A model generated the notes under the pieces. The model worked only from the letters and a program-made list of their open reading frames with translations. It ran no database searches and was not told the origin of the DNA. Positions 19,318 to 27,841 of a stretch of DNA of 64,000 bases are shown in pieces. Each line of letters begins with the position of its first letter. The first letter of the stretch is position 1. Made by a program: the position numbers and the translations under genes. Source of the DNA: Bordetella avium (GTDB lineage: Bacteria > Pseudomonadota > Gammaproteobacteria > Burkholderiales > Burkholderiaceae_B); the NCBI RefSeq assembly GCF_034424645.1, contig NZ_CP139969.1, positions 2,232,001 to 2,296,000 of the forward strand. Direction: 5' to 3'.

Positions 19318-19896
19318 TTACTGCAACTTTTGGTCGCGCAGCAATTTGGCCAGCTCGGGCGCAGTCATTAGCGACACATCTTGCAAGCGGGCGTAGTGCC
19401 AGGCCTTGTCGGAAACATCGCCCAATGCAATAAAGATGGCCTCGCGCGCGCCGCGCTTCTCGCGCAGGGCCTGTAATTCACGCAGGGGTTCGACGCCCAC
19501 GGCGGCGGCCTTCCAGCGCCGGGCGCTCACCAGCGCCTGATGATCCCCGCGGCGCAGCAAGAAATCCGCCCCCGCTGTCTGCAACCTTTCCACCTCGCAA
19601 CCGTCACGTTTGAAACCGGCCTCGGCGGTATCGGCGAACTGCGCCCACGACATGTCCGCCACGGCTTGCGCCACGGCCAGAACGCGCGCCTCGGACGGCT
19701 TTTTCCATTGCCGGACGGCGGAAAGCAGCGAAATAATGGCAAACGGTACCGCCGAGAACACCGCCACGGCGGCGAAGTCCTTGGGTAAGGCGCCAAACGC
19801 GGCCACGCACAAGAAAACGGCCACGCCCGCACTCATCCACCAGGGCGAGCGCAACAACACCGCAAAAATAGAATTCTGAGACAGTTTGAGTTTCAT
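19318..19896 (-). CDS. Membrane-anchored restriction-endonuclease-like (Mrr_cat) protein
   Basis: A 192-residue protein. Two hydrophobic segments lie near residues 15-35 and 40-60 (SPWWMSAGVAVFLCVAAFGA, then VAVFSAVPFAIISLLSAV), after which comes a soluble domain of about 110 residues. That domain has the restriction-endonuclease-like order: WAQFADTAEAGFKRDGCEVE, then GADFLLRRGDHQALVSARRW, then ELQALREKRGAREAIFIALG. The second strand would normally carry D...(E/Q)xK; here it reads D...LVSARRW, so a typical lysine is not present and nuclease activity is doubtful. Membrane-linked Mrr-like proteins of this kind are common in Burkholderiales and have no assigned role. It ends 64 bases from the molybdenum subunit gene, convergent with it. 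Confidence 0.6.
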   Translation of the reverse strand: MKLKLSQNSIFAVLLRSPWWMSAGVAVFLCVAAFGALPKDFAAVAVFSAVPFAIISLLSAVRQWKKPSEARVLAVAQAVADMSWAQFADTAEAGFKRDGCEVERLQTAGADFLLRRGDHQALVSARRWKAAAVGVEPLRELQALREKRGAREAIFIALGDVSDKAWHYARLQDVSLMTAPELAKLLRDQKLQ

Positions 19897-19928
19897 GGCG
19901 GCTCGGCAGTCAGGCTTCGGGGGCTGCG

Positions 19929-20162
19929 TCAGGGCGACGGCGCATCTCTGACCACGATACGGGTATCACCGTAACTCACAATCTGGCCACCGCGAATCTT
20001 GGCGGTCTTGCGCGTTTCCACCTCATTGCCCACCCGGACCAGGCCTTGCGCAACCAGGGCTTTACCGGCCCCGCCGCTGTCACAGACGCCGCTGGCCTTG
20101 AGCAATTGGTTGATTTCTATATGGGGGCTGCCTTGGGCAAGCTCGAATTCAATAAGGGGCAT
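19929..20162 (-). CDS. Small S4-domain RNA-binding protein
   Basis: A 77-residue protein that is essentially one S4 domain: INQLLKASGVCDSGGAGKAL followed by VAQGLVRVGNEVETRKTAKI and RGGQIVSYGD. This is the alpha-L RNA-binding fold also found in YbcJ and RqcP-type proteins. It most resembles the YbcJ group, whose members bind structured RNA, possibly on the ribosome. It lies between the Mrr-like gene and tatD on the same strand. The specific role cannot be read from sequence. Confidence 0.82.
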   Translation of the reverse strand: MPLIEFELAQGSPHIEINQLLKASGVCDSGGAGKALVAQGLVRVGNEVETRKTAKIRGGQIVSYGDTRIVVRDAPSP

Positions 20163-20301
20163 GCGTCAATACGAAAGTCGTGGCACGGGAGTCGGAGGGA
20201 ATGATACTTGATGCGGCTGTCGCGCATATTGTTTAAGCCCAAGCTCAACGAAGCGATCAAGGCCCTGCCGGCGCCGGCCCTAGCGCCGCCCGCGTCAGCG
20301 C

Positions 20302-21102
20302 TCAGGCCTGCAAGCGCGGTAAGACCCGCCGCGCCGTGGCGCTGGTGCGAGCCGCGATGGCTTCGAGGGCGCACCCGCGCAACACCGCCAGCTCGGCCGC
20401 AATGCGCGGCAATTGGCCCGGCGTATTGCGGCGCTCGGGTTCATGCAGCCAGGCGGGAGGAATGTCGGGCGCATCGGTTTCCAGCACCAGATGATCCAGC
20501 GCGATATCGCTGGCATGACGGCGTATCTGCAAGGCTCGCGCATAGGTCATGGCGCCGCCCAGACCCAGAGCAAAACCCTGGTTGATGAAGGCCTTGGCCT
20601 GTTCCGCGCTGCCGTTGAAAGCATGGGCGATGCCGCCGACCAAGCCGCGTTGACGGCGCAGATACTTGAGCACCATGTCTTGAGAGCGGCGCACATGCAA
20701 CAGCACCGGCAGCCCGAATTCAGCGGCCAGGTCCAGTTGCGCGGCATAAAAACGCTCCTGGCGCTCTCGCGGCGCACCGCTGGCGATCTCGGGTACAAAA
20801 AAATCCAGCCCGATCTCACCGATGGCGACAAAGCGCGGGTCCAGCAAGGCGGCCTCGACCGCCTCGCGCAAAGCCTGAAGATCCTCGTCGCGGGCGCGTT
20901 CCACATAAAGCGGATGGATGCCCAGCGCATAAGCGCCGCCGTCCATGGCATGGGCCAGATCGCGCACCCTGCGGAAGTTGGCGCGCTCAACGGCGGGAAT
21001 CACGATGGCGCCCACCCCCGCCTCACGCGCCGCCTGCCACAACGCCCGCCTGTCAGCGTCGAATTCGGCAGCGTCGAGATGGCAGTGGGTGTCGATCAGC
21101 AT
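20302..21102 (-). CDS. TatD-family metal-dependent hydrolase
   Basis: A 266-residue TIM-barrel hydrolase of the TatD/YcfH group, members of which act as 3'-5' exonucleases or deoxyribonucleases. Metal ligands are visible in order: MLIDTHCHLD (His-x-His), IGEIGLDFF (Glu), LPVLLHVRRS (His), GGIAHAFNGS (His) and LVLETDAPDIPP (Asp). The ATG at 21102 is chosen because it places the first metal motif at the N-terminus; a 63-codon in-frame extension upstream is antisense to lolD. It follows lolD after two bases, so it belongs to the lolC-lolD-tatD transcription unit. Confidence 0.93.
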   Translation of the reverse strand: MLIDTHCHLDAAEFDADRRALWQAAREAGVGAIVIPAVERANFRRVRDLAHAMDGGAYALGIHPLYVERARDEDLQALREAVEAALLDPRFVAIGEIGLDFFVPEIASGAPRERQERFYAAQLDLAAEFGLPVLLHVRRSQDMVLKYLRRQRGLVGGIAHAFNGSAEQAKAFINQGFALGLGGAMTYARALQIRRHASDIALDHLVLETDAPDIPPAWLHEPERRNTPGQLPRIAAELAVLRGCALEAIAARTSATARRVLPRLQA

Positions 21103-21104
21103 GA

Positions 21105-21797
21105 TTAACCCGGCAGCAGGCGCCCGTTTGCCATATGCAGCTGCCGGTCGGCGCGGGCCGCCAGTTCCGGGTCGTGCGTCACGATGGCGAAAGCCGTGCC
21201 CGACTCGCGATTGACGCGGGAGAGCAGCTCGAACATGTTCTGAGCCGTCTGGCGGTCCAGGTTGCCGGTAGGCTCGTCGGCCAGCACGCAAGCGGGCCGC
21301 GTGACCAGCGCGCGCGCCAGGGCCACGCGCTGGCGCTCGCCGCCCGAAAGCTGGCCCGGATAATGCCCTTCGCGTGCAGCCAGACCCACCAGGCCCAGCA
21401 CTTCACGGGCCTGCAGGCGGGCCTGATCGCGGTCCATGCGGCGCACGATCAAGGGCATGGCGACGTTATCCAAGGCCGAGAATTCCGGCAACAGATGGTG
21501 AAACTGATAAACAAAACCCAGGCTGCGATTACGCACCGCGCTTTTACGCGCCTCCGACAGGCCCTCGGTGGCGGTGCCGTCCACCACCAGCGAGCCGCTG
21601 GTCGGCACGTCCAGCAGGCCCAGGATATGCAGCAGTGTGCTCTTGCCCGAACCCGAAGCGCCTACGATGGCGACCATCTCGCCACGCGCCACCGTCAGCG
21701 AAACGTCATCCAGCACCTGGATGCGCGCCGGACCTTCGTCGTAGACCTTGCTTAGGTGTTCGGCGCGCAGCGCCGCTTGCAGCGAAGTGTCAGTCAT
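21105..21797 (-). CDS. lolD: Lipoprotein-releasing ABC transporter, ATPase
   Basis: ATPase of the Lol system, which extracts outer-membrane lipoproteins from the inner membrane and hands them to LolA. The 230-residue protein has Walker A GASGSGKST, the signature LSGGERQRVALARAL, Walker B ACVLADEPTGNLD and the switch histidine in FAIVTHDPELA. GFVYQFHHLLPEFSALDNVAMP is the typical LolD Q-loop region. Its start overlaps the end of lolC by eight bases, and tatD follows after two bases. Confidence 0.96.
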   Translation of the reverse strand: MTDTSLQAALRAEHLSKVYDEGPARIQVLDDVSLTVARGEMVAIVGASGSGKSTLLHILGLLDVPTSGSLVVDGTATEGLSEARKSAVRNRSLGFVYQFHHLLPEFSALDNVAMPLIVRRMDRDQARLQAREVLGLVGLAAREGHYPGQLSGGERQRVALARALVTRPACVLADEPTGNLDRQTAQNMFELLSRVNRESGTAFAIVTHDPELAARADRQLHMANGRLLPG

Positions 21798-23070
21798 GGC
21801 GCAGAACCTGGGCAGGTTGCAGGCGCGACGCGCGCCAGCTCGGGTACAGCGTGGCCAGCAGCGATAGCACCAGCGAGGTCACGCCGATGGTGACGATATC
21901 AGCCATTTGCGGATCGGACGGTAAAGCGCTGATGAAATACACCTCGCGCGGCAGGAAATGCACGCCGAACAGGCCTTCGATAAAGGGCACGATGACATCC
22001 ACATTCCAGGCGATGAGCATGCCGCCCGCCACCCCCAGCACCGTGCCGATCACGCCGATCAGGGCCCCTTGCACCAGGAAAATGCGCGCCACTTCGCCCG
22101 GGCCTGCGCCCAGCGTTCGCAAAATGGCGATATCGGATTGCTTGTCTTTGACCGCCATGACCAGCGAAGACAGCAGATTGAACGCAGCCACCGCGACAAT
22201 CAGCGCCAAGATAAGAAACATCATGCGTTTTTCGGTCTGCACGGCGGCGAACCAGGTGCGATTATTACGCGACCAATCGCTCGCCATGACATAGGGCGGC
22301 AGCACCCGGGTCAGCTCAGCGGCCACTTCCGGCGCGCGCTGCATATCGGCCACGCGCAGGCGCACACCCGCCGTGCCGCTGTCGCGGAACACCTTGGCGG
22401 CATCTTCATCATCGATGAAAGCCAGGGAGGAGTCGTATTCGTAATGCCCCGAAGAGAACGTGCCCACCACCGTAAACTGACGCATGCGCGGCGCGAAACC
22501 GGCCGGACTGATCGAGCCTTGCGGTGCAAGCATCAACAGCGTATCGCCTGTCTTGACGCCCATGTTATCGGCCAGCTCATTGCCCAGCACCACGCCAAAA
22601 CCGCCTGGCTTCAGATCACTGAGCTTGCCAGTCACCATCTGCTTGGGTAGATCGGACACCTTCCCTTCCAGCGCGGGATCGATACCGCGCACCTGCACGG
22701 CATGCAAGGACTGACCCCGCACCAGCATGGCTCCGGCCGCCACGAAGGGCGCCTCGCCGATGACCTCGGGATTCTTGCGCGCCGCGTCGCCAAACTGCTG
22801 CCATTGATCCAGAACCCGCTCTGGCAGGGCGCCGGGAATATAAAGCTCTATGTGCGGCAGCACCGACAACATGCGGTCGCGCACCTCTTTTTGAAAACCG
22901 TTCATCACGGAGAGCACGACAATCAAGGCCGCGACACCGAGCGCAATCCCCGCCATGGAGGAGGCCGCAATGAAGGAAATGAAGCGGTCGCGGCGTCCGC
23001 CGCGCCGACCTGATCCGGCCAGACCCGCGTAGCGGGCGCCGATCCATAGTTCGTAGGGTATTTTCAGCAC
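21790..23070 (-). CDS. lolC: Lipoprotein-releasing ABC transporter, permease (LolC/LolE)
   Basis: Inner-membrane subunit of the Lol lipoprotein-export complex, 426 residues. One membrane segment lies near the N-terminus (FISFIAASSMAGIALGVAALIVVLSVM), followed by a large periplasmic domain of about 200 residues, then three segments in the FtsX-like C-terminal half (MMFLILALIVAVAAFNLLSSL; ALIGVIGTVLGVAGGMLIAW; ADIVTIGVTSLVLSLLATLYP). The start is GTG. Only one permease gene accompanies lolD here, as in species where one LolF-like protein replaces the LolC/LolE pair, so the symbol is provisional. Confidence 0.92.
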   Translation of the reverse strand: MLKIPYELWIGARYAGLAGSGRRGGRRDRFISFIAASSMAGIALGVAALIVVLSVMNGFQKEVRDRMLSVLPHIELYIPGALPERVLDQWQQFGDAARKNPEVIGEAPFVAAGAMLVRGQSLHAVQVRGIDPALEGKVSDLPKQMVTGKLSDLKPGGFGVVLGNELADNMGVKTGDTLLMLAPQGSISPAGFAPRMRQFTVVGTFSSGHYEYDSSLAFIDDEDAAKVFRDSGTAGVRLRVADMQRAPEVAAELTRVLPPYVMASDWSRNNRTWFAAVQTEKRMMFLILALIVAVAAFNLLSSLVMAVKDKQSDIAILRTLGAGPGEVARIFLVQGALIGVIGTVLGVAGGMLIAWNVDVIVPFIEGLFGVHFLPREVYFISALPSDPQMADIVTIGVTSLVLSLLATLYPSWRASRLQPAQVLRHD

Positions 23071-23200
23071 CTGCGCATTATGGCACTAACCCGCGCGTCA
23101 AAACACAGGCTTGCGCCCCATCCCGAGCCCGACTGTGTGACCGACTGTATGACCGAGTCTTTGCCGCCGACCCATGCCGCTTGGCGACTACAATCTGGGC

Positions 23201-24136
23201 ATGTATATCGTCATCCCCGGCGCCCTGCCCGATCTCGCCGCCGCCAGCGAACTGGCGCGCCACCTTCCCGATTACGCGCCCGTTTTCAGCCGCTGGCTGA
23301 CGCTGGCTCAGGCTCTGCCCTCTCGTTTCGACCCGCGCACCCATGGCTGCACCGCCTATGAAGGCTGGCAATTGCAGGCGGCGGGCTATCAGCCCGAGCC
23401 AGGCCTGCCCTTGGGAGCAGGCTTAGGGCCGCTGCTGGCGCAAGCTCAGGGAAGCGAGGCCGTCTGGCTGGGCGATCTAGTGCATCTGGCCCTGGGCGCG
23501 GATTCCGCCGTGCTGCTCGACCCTGGCCTGATGGATCTGCGACCCGAAGAGAGCGCCGGACTATTCGAAGCCATCCAGCCCTTGCTAGAGGACGGCCAGT
23601 TCGGCGCCGAGATCCTCCACCCGCAGCGCTGGCGCCTGCGTCTGCCCGCGGGCCTCGTCCCCCGGGCCGCCAGCCCGCTTGCGGTTGCCGGCGACCGTCT
23701 GCAACACTGGTGGACGCAGGATGCCGCCAACCGTCCGTGGCGCCGCTTTCTCAATGAGATTCAGATGGCCTGGCACGAACACCCGGTCAATGAGGCCCGC
23801 GCCGCCCGAGGCGTGCCCGAGGTCAACGGGCTCTGGCTCTACGGCGGCGCTCGCCCCTGGCCGATCAGAACACCGCAGGCTCAGGTCTGGCCCGAACTCG
23901 ACGCGCTAGCGCGCGCCGCCGACTGGGGCGGCTGGCTACAGGCCCTGGCGACGCTGGACCGCGAACGGTTCAAACCGCTCGCAGATGCCCAGGGATGGCC
24001 GCTGCGGGCGCTCGATCTCACCCTGCTGGGCCGCGATCGCCAGACCCGTCTCACCCTCAAACCACGCTCGGGCCTGGCCAAATGGCTGCCCGCACCCAAA
24101 CATAATTGGAGCGCCTGGTGGTCACACCCCGCTTAA
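23201..24136 (+). CDS. Cofactor-independent phosphoglycerate mutase-like protein
   Basis: A 311-residue protein of the group found upstream of recJ in Burkholderiales and usually annotated as a regulatory or phosphoglycerate mutase-like protein. It begins YIVIPGALPDL, has LLAQAQGSEAVWLGDLVHLALGADSAVLLDP, FLNEIQMAWHEHPVNEARAARGVPEVNGLWLYGG near the middle, and ends in WSAWWSHPA. The metal-binding His and Ser motifs of true iPGM are not evident, so catalysis is doubtful. An ATG at 23174 is an alternative start. Its last 19 bases overlap the recJ start. Function unknown. Confidence 0.75.
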   Translation: MYIVIPGALPDLAAASELARHLPDYAPVFSRWLTLAQALPSRFDPRTHGCTAYEGWQLQAAGYQPEPGLPLGAGLGPLLAQAQGSEAVWLGDLVHLALGADSAVLLDPGLMDLRPEESAGLFEAIQPLLEDGQFGAEILHPQRWRLRLPAGLVPRAASPLAVAGDRLQHWWTQDAANRPWRRFLNEIQMAWHEHPVNEARAARGVPEVNGLWLYGGARPWPIRTPQAQVWPELDALARAADWGGWLQALATLDRERFKPLADAQGWPLRALDLTLLGRDRQTRLTLKPRSGLAKWLPAPKHNWSAWWSHPA

Positions 24137-25824
24137 CCGTCCGCAGTCCCGACCTGCCCGCCAGCCTAGCCTTGGAGGCGGCGGGTATTCACCCCCTGCT
24201 CGCCCGGCTCTGGGCCGCGCGCGGCGTGACCGACCCCGCCCAGACCAAAATGGCCTGGCCTGCCCTGCTGCCTCCAGGCGCCCTCACCCACTCCGGCCAC
24301 GCGGCCACGGTGCTGGCCGACGCCATTCAGGCCGGCAAACGCCTCCTGATCGTCGCCGACTACGACTGCGACGGTGCGACCGCCTGCGCGGTAGGGCTGC
24401 GGGCCCTGAGCGCCATGGGCGCCGACGTCGATTTTCTGGTGCCCAATCGCTTCGAGACCGGCTACGGCCTGTCGCCCGCCGTGGTGGACCTGGCCGTGGC
24501 GCACCGCGCCGGCAAGCCGGACATCATCATCACCGTCGATAATGGCATCGCCAGCGTGGACGGCGTCGCGGCGGCCAATGCGGCGGGCATCGGCGTCGTC
24601 ATCACCGACCACCACCTGCCGGGCGACACCTTGCCCGAGGCCCTGGCCATCGTCAACCCGAACCAGCCCGGCTGCGGCTTTCCGTCCAAGAACCTGGCCG
24701 GTGTGGGCGTGATCTTCTACATGATGCTGGCACTGAGGGCCGAACTGCGCCGCCGAGGCGTCTATGCCGCCGATGGCGGCCCGCGCCTGGATGCGCTCTC
24801 GGATCTGGTCGCTCTGGGCACGGTGGCGGACGTGGTCAAACTCGATGCCAACAACCGCCTGCTCGTCACACAGGGCCTGCTGCGCATGCGTTCGGGCCGA
24901 ATGCAGCCGGGCCTGCGCGCCTTGTTTGCCGTGGCCGGGCGCGAGCCGCGATCGGCCAGCGGCTTTGACCTGGGCTTCGCGCTCGGCCCGCGCATCAATG
25001 CCGCCGGCAGGCTGGCCGACATGAGTCTGGGCATCGCCTGTCTGAGCACCGACGACGAAGATCAGGCGCTGCGCATGGCGCGCGAACTCGACGCCATCAA
25101 CCGCGAGCGCCGCGGCATCGAAGCCGAAATGCGCGAACAGGCCATGGCCGCCATGGAGGCGCCGGATGCGGCCGCAGGCGCCACCGTCTGCGTCTTTGAC
25201 CCGTCCTGGCACCAGGGCGTCGTGGGCCTGGTCGCCTCGCGCCTGAAAGAAAAATTCTGGCGCCCCACCCTGGCCTTCGCCCCCGCAGGCGATGACGAAA
25301 TCCGAGGTTCGGGGCGTTCGATTCCCGACGTCCACCTGCGCGATGCCCTGGATCTCGTCTCCAAGCGCCATCCTGGCCTGATCCGCAAATTCGGCGGCCA
25401 TGCCATGGCCGCCGGCCTCACCTTGGGCATAGACGGCTATACCGCCTTCGCACCCGCCTTCGATGCCGCCGTACGCGAATTGACCGGCCGCGACCACTTC
25501 GAACCCCTGCTGGAAACCGATGGCTCGCTGGAAAGCGGCTATGCCAATGCCGAAGTGGCGGGCATGTTGCAGCAGCAGGTCTGGGGCGCCGGTTTCGCCG
25601 CCCCGCTGTTTCTCGACGAGTTCATCGTCCGCAGCCAGCGGCTCGTCGGCGAAAAACACCTCAAGCTCTCCCTGGAGCGCAACGGCCAGCACTTTGACGC
25701 CATCTGGTTTGGCCACGACGAGATGCTGCCCGAGCATATTCAGGCCGCCTATCGACTGGAGCAAAACGTCTGGAACGGACTGGTGTCGGCGCAGTTGGTC
25801 ATCGAGTACGCCGGGGCGGCCTGA
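24118..25824 (+). CDS. recJ: Single-strand-specific 5'-3' exonuclease RecJ
   Basis: Exonuclease of recombination and mismatch repair, 568 residues. DHH-family motifs are in place: VADYDCDGATA (motif I), ITVDNGIAS, VITDHHLPG (the DHH motif itself), NPNQPGC, and in the DHHA1 domain FGGHAMAAGLT. The OB-fold part follows in the C-terminal quarter. The GTG at 24118 is preferred because GGAG lies six bases upstream; a TTG at 24106 would add four residues. The start lies inside the preceding gene, suggesting coupled translation. Confidence 0.95.
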   Translation: MVTPRLTVRSPDLPASLALEAAGIHPLLARLWAARGVTDPAQTKMAWPALLPPGALTHSGHAATVLADAIQAGKRLLIVADYDCDGATACAVGLRALSAMGADVDFLVPNRFETGYGLSPAVVDLAVAHRAGKPDIIITVDNGIASVDGVAAANAAGIGVVITDHHLPGDTLPEALAIVNPNQPGCGFPSKNLAGVGVIFYMMLALRAELRRRGVYAADGGPRLDALSDLVALGTVADVVKLDANNRLLVTQGLLRMRSGRMQPGLRALFAVAGREPRSASGFDLGFALGPRINAAGRLADMSLGIACLSTDDEDQALRMARELDAINRERRGIEAEMREQAMAAMEAPDAAAGATVCVFDPSWHQGVVGLVASRLKEKFWRPTLAFAPAGDDEIRGSGRSIPDVHLRDALDLVSKRHPGLIRKFGGHAMAAGLTLGIDGYTAFAPAFDAAVRELTGRDHFEPLLETDGSLESGYANAEVAGMLQQQVWGAGFAAPLFLDEFIVRSQRLVGEKHLKLSLERNGQHFDAIWFGHDEMLPEHIQAAYRLEQNVWNGLVSAQLVIEYAGAA

Positions 25825-25858
25825 GCGCCTTGCGCGAAGCTGCGCCACACCCATAAAC

Positions 25859-25882
25859 GGGCCGGAGCACCTGCTCCGGCCC
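25859..25882 (+). terminator. GC-rich hairpin between recJ and prfB
   Basis: GGGCCGGAGCA (25859-25869) pairs perfectly with TGCTCCGGCCC (25872-25882) around a two-base centre. No long T-run follows, so it could stop recJ transcription weakly or be a structured element in the prfB leader. A TAAAAT sequence shortly after (25890-25895) could be a -10 element for prfB. Confidence 0.4.
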
Positions 25883-25930
25883 AAGCACGTTAAAATGCTA
25901 GGTTTCGCACAAAAGTCACCAGGATCACTC

Positions 25931-27035
25931 ATGGAAGCCGAACGTCAGAACCAGATCGCCGCCCGCCTCGCCGACTACGCGGAGCGCGAACAGGCTCTAC
26001 GGAGGTATCTTTGACTACGATGCCAAAACCGAACGCCTGCACGTCGTAAACGCCGAACTCGAAGACCCGGCGGTCTGGAACGATCCCAAGCACGCCCAGG
26101 ATCTGGGCCGTGAAAAAAAATCGCTCGAAGACGTTGTGCAAACGCTGACCGAACTCGGACAGGGCGTGGCCGACGCACTCGAGCTCTTCGAGCTGGCCGC
26201 CGCCGACGAAGATGACGCCACGCTCGAATCCATCGAAAACGACGCCAACACCTTCCAGGAACGGCTCGAAGGCCTCGAGTTCCGCCGCATGTTCTCCAAT
26301 CCGGCCGACCCGCTGAACTGCTTCCTGGACATCCAGGCCGGCGCCGGCGGCACCGAAGCCCAGGATTGGGCCTCCATGCTGCTGCGCCAGTACCTGAAGT
26401 ACGCCGAGCGCAAAGGCTTCAAAGCCGAGGTGCTCGAAGAATCCGAAGGCGAAATCGCGGGTATCAAATCGGCCACGATCAAGCTCGAAGGCGAATATGC
26501 TTTCGGTTATCTGCGCACCGAAACCGGCGTGCACCGCCTGGTCCGCAAGAGCCCCTTCGACTCCTCCGGCGGGCGTCACACCTCCTTCGCCAGCGTCTTC
26601 GTCTACCCCGAGGTCGATGAGTCCTTCGAGGTCGAGGTCAACCCTGCCGATCTGCGCGTCGATACCTACCGCGCCAGCGGCGCGGGCGGTCAGCACATCA
26701 ACAAAACTGACTCGGCCGTGCGGATCACGCACATGCCTTCCGGCATCGTGGTTCAGTGCCAGAACGACCGCTCGCAACACCGCAACCGCGCCGAAGCGAT
26801 GCAGATGCTGAAGTCCAAGCTGTACGAACTCGAAATGCGCAAACGCATGGCTGAGCAGCAGAAACTCGAAGACTCCAAGACCGATGTGGGCTGGGGCCAT
26901 CAGATCCGCTCGTACGTCCTGGACCAGAGCCGCATCAAAGATCTGCGCACCAACGTCGAAATCTCCAACACGCAGAAAGTGCTGGACGGCGACCTGGACC
27001 CCTTCATCCAGGCCAGCCTGAAGCAAGGCGTTTGA
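25931..27035 (+). CDS. prfB: Peptide chain release factor 2 (programmed +1 frameshift)
   Basis: Release factor that reads UGA and UAA. It is encoded in two frames: codons 1-27 from the ATG at 25931 end at the in-frame UGA 26012-26014, and the rest continues in the +1 frame from 26013, giving 367 residues. The specificity tripeptide SPF lies in [10 protein letters not shown], and the peptidyl-transferase motif GGQ in [19 protein letters not shown] coding annotation that ignores the shift would report only a truncated protein from 26136. lysS is the second gene downstream, as in many bacteria, but here an SDR gene stands between them. Confidence 0.97.
26000..26015 (+). promoter_or_regulatory. 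prfB autoregulatory frameshift site
   Basis: GGAGG (internal Shine-Dalgarno-like element, 26001-26005) is followed by TAT, the slippery CTT (26009-26011), then TGA and C. This is the conserved RF2 arrangement: when RF2 is scarce the ribosome pauses at UGA and slips +1 to read GAC. The element is nearly identical to that of E. coli. Confidence 0.95.
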
Positions 27036-27085
27036 TCCCGCAGGGCCTCGCGCCCTGCCGTCTCCACCCTGAGGAGTCCTGCATC

Positions 27086-27835
27086 ATGACCGAAACGTTC
27101 GCCATCCTGACCGGCGCCTCGCGTGGCCTGGGCGCCGCCTTGGCGCGCGGCCTGCTCAGACCGGGCACCCGGCTCGTCACACTGGCGCGCCGCGCTGACC
27201 CGGAACTGGCCGAGCTGGCCCTTGCGGCTGGCATCAGCCTAACCGAAATCCAGGTCGATCTCTCCGATGCCCAGGCCGCTGCCGATGTGGCGCAATCGCT
27301 AGTCATCCCGCGTGACGCCAAACGCTATGTGCTCATCAACAACGCTGGCACGGTGCACCCGGTGGCCAACACCGGCGCACTCGATGACAGCGCCGCGATC
27401 ACCCAGGCTTTCACGCTCAACGTCACGGCCGTGATGCTACTCACCAGCCGCTTCTTGCAGGCCGTCGAAGGCCTGCAGGCCGACCGCCGCATCATCAATG
27501 TATCCTCGGGCGCAGGGCGTAACCCCACCGCCGGCTGGGGGGTGTACTGCGCCACCAAGGCCGCGCTCGACATGTACAGCCGCGTGCTCAACAAAGAACA
27601 CGGCCCGACAGGGGTGCGCGTCGTGTCGCTGGCCCCCGGCATTGTCGACACTGGCATGCAAGCCGACATCCGCTCCAGCGCCCCCTCGTCCTTCCCGGAC
27701 CTGGCCCGATTCCAGGACTTCCATTCCAGCGGCAAGCTGGCCGCCCCGGCAGATGTGGCCAGCCGCATTCTCGCCTTCCTCGATCGCGATGATTTCGGCC
27801 AGACCGAAATCGACGATATCCGCAATTACCAATGA
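27086..27835 (+). CDS. SDR-family NAD(P)-dependent oxidoreductase
   Basis: A 249-residue classical short-chain dehydrogenase/reductase. The coenzyme motif is TGASRGLGAAL, followed by NNAGTVHPV, the serine strand INVSSGAGR and the catalytic YCATKAALDMYSR (Tyr-x3-Lys). It is closest in pattern to the sepiapterin reductase/benzil reductase-like subgroup. The ATG at 27086 has GAGGAG nine bases ahead; the frame is open upstream to 27032. It sits between prfB and lysS with six bases to lysS, so it is likely co-transcribed with both. The substrate is unknown. Confidence 0.85.
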   Translation: MTETFAILTGASRGLGAALARGLLRPGTRLVTLARRADPELAELALAAGISLTEIQVDLSDAQAAADVAQSLVIPRDAKRYVLINNAGTVHPVANTGALDDSAAITQAFTLNVTAVMLLTSRFLQAVEGLQADRRIINVSSGAGRNPTAGWGVYCATKAALDMYSRVLNKEHGPTGVRVVSLAPGIVDTGMQADIRSSAPSSFPDLARFQDFHSSGKLAAPADVASRILAFLDRDDFGQTEIDDIRNYQ

Positions 27836-27841
27836 CCCATC

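Noticed and set aside
24166..25932. 588-codon minus-strand open frame
   Set aside because: Antisense to recJ with all DHH motifs on the plus strand; the minus translation has no recognisable domain.
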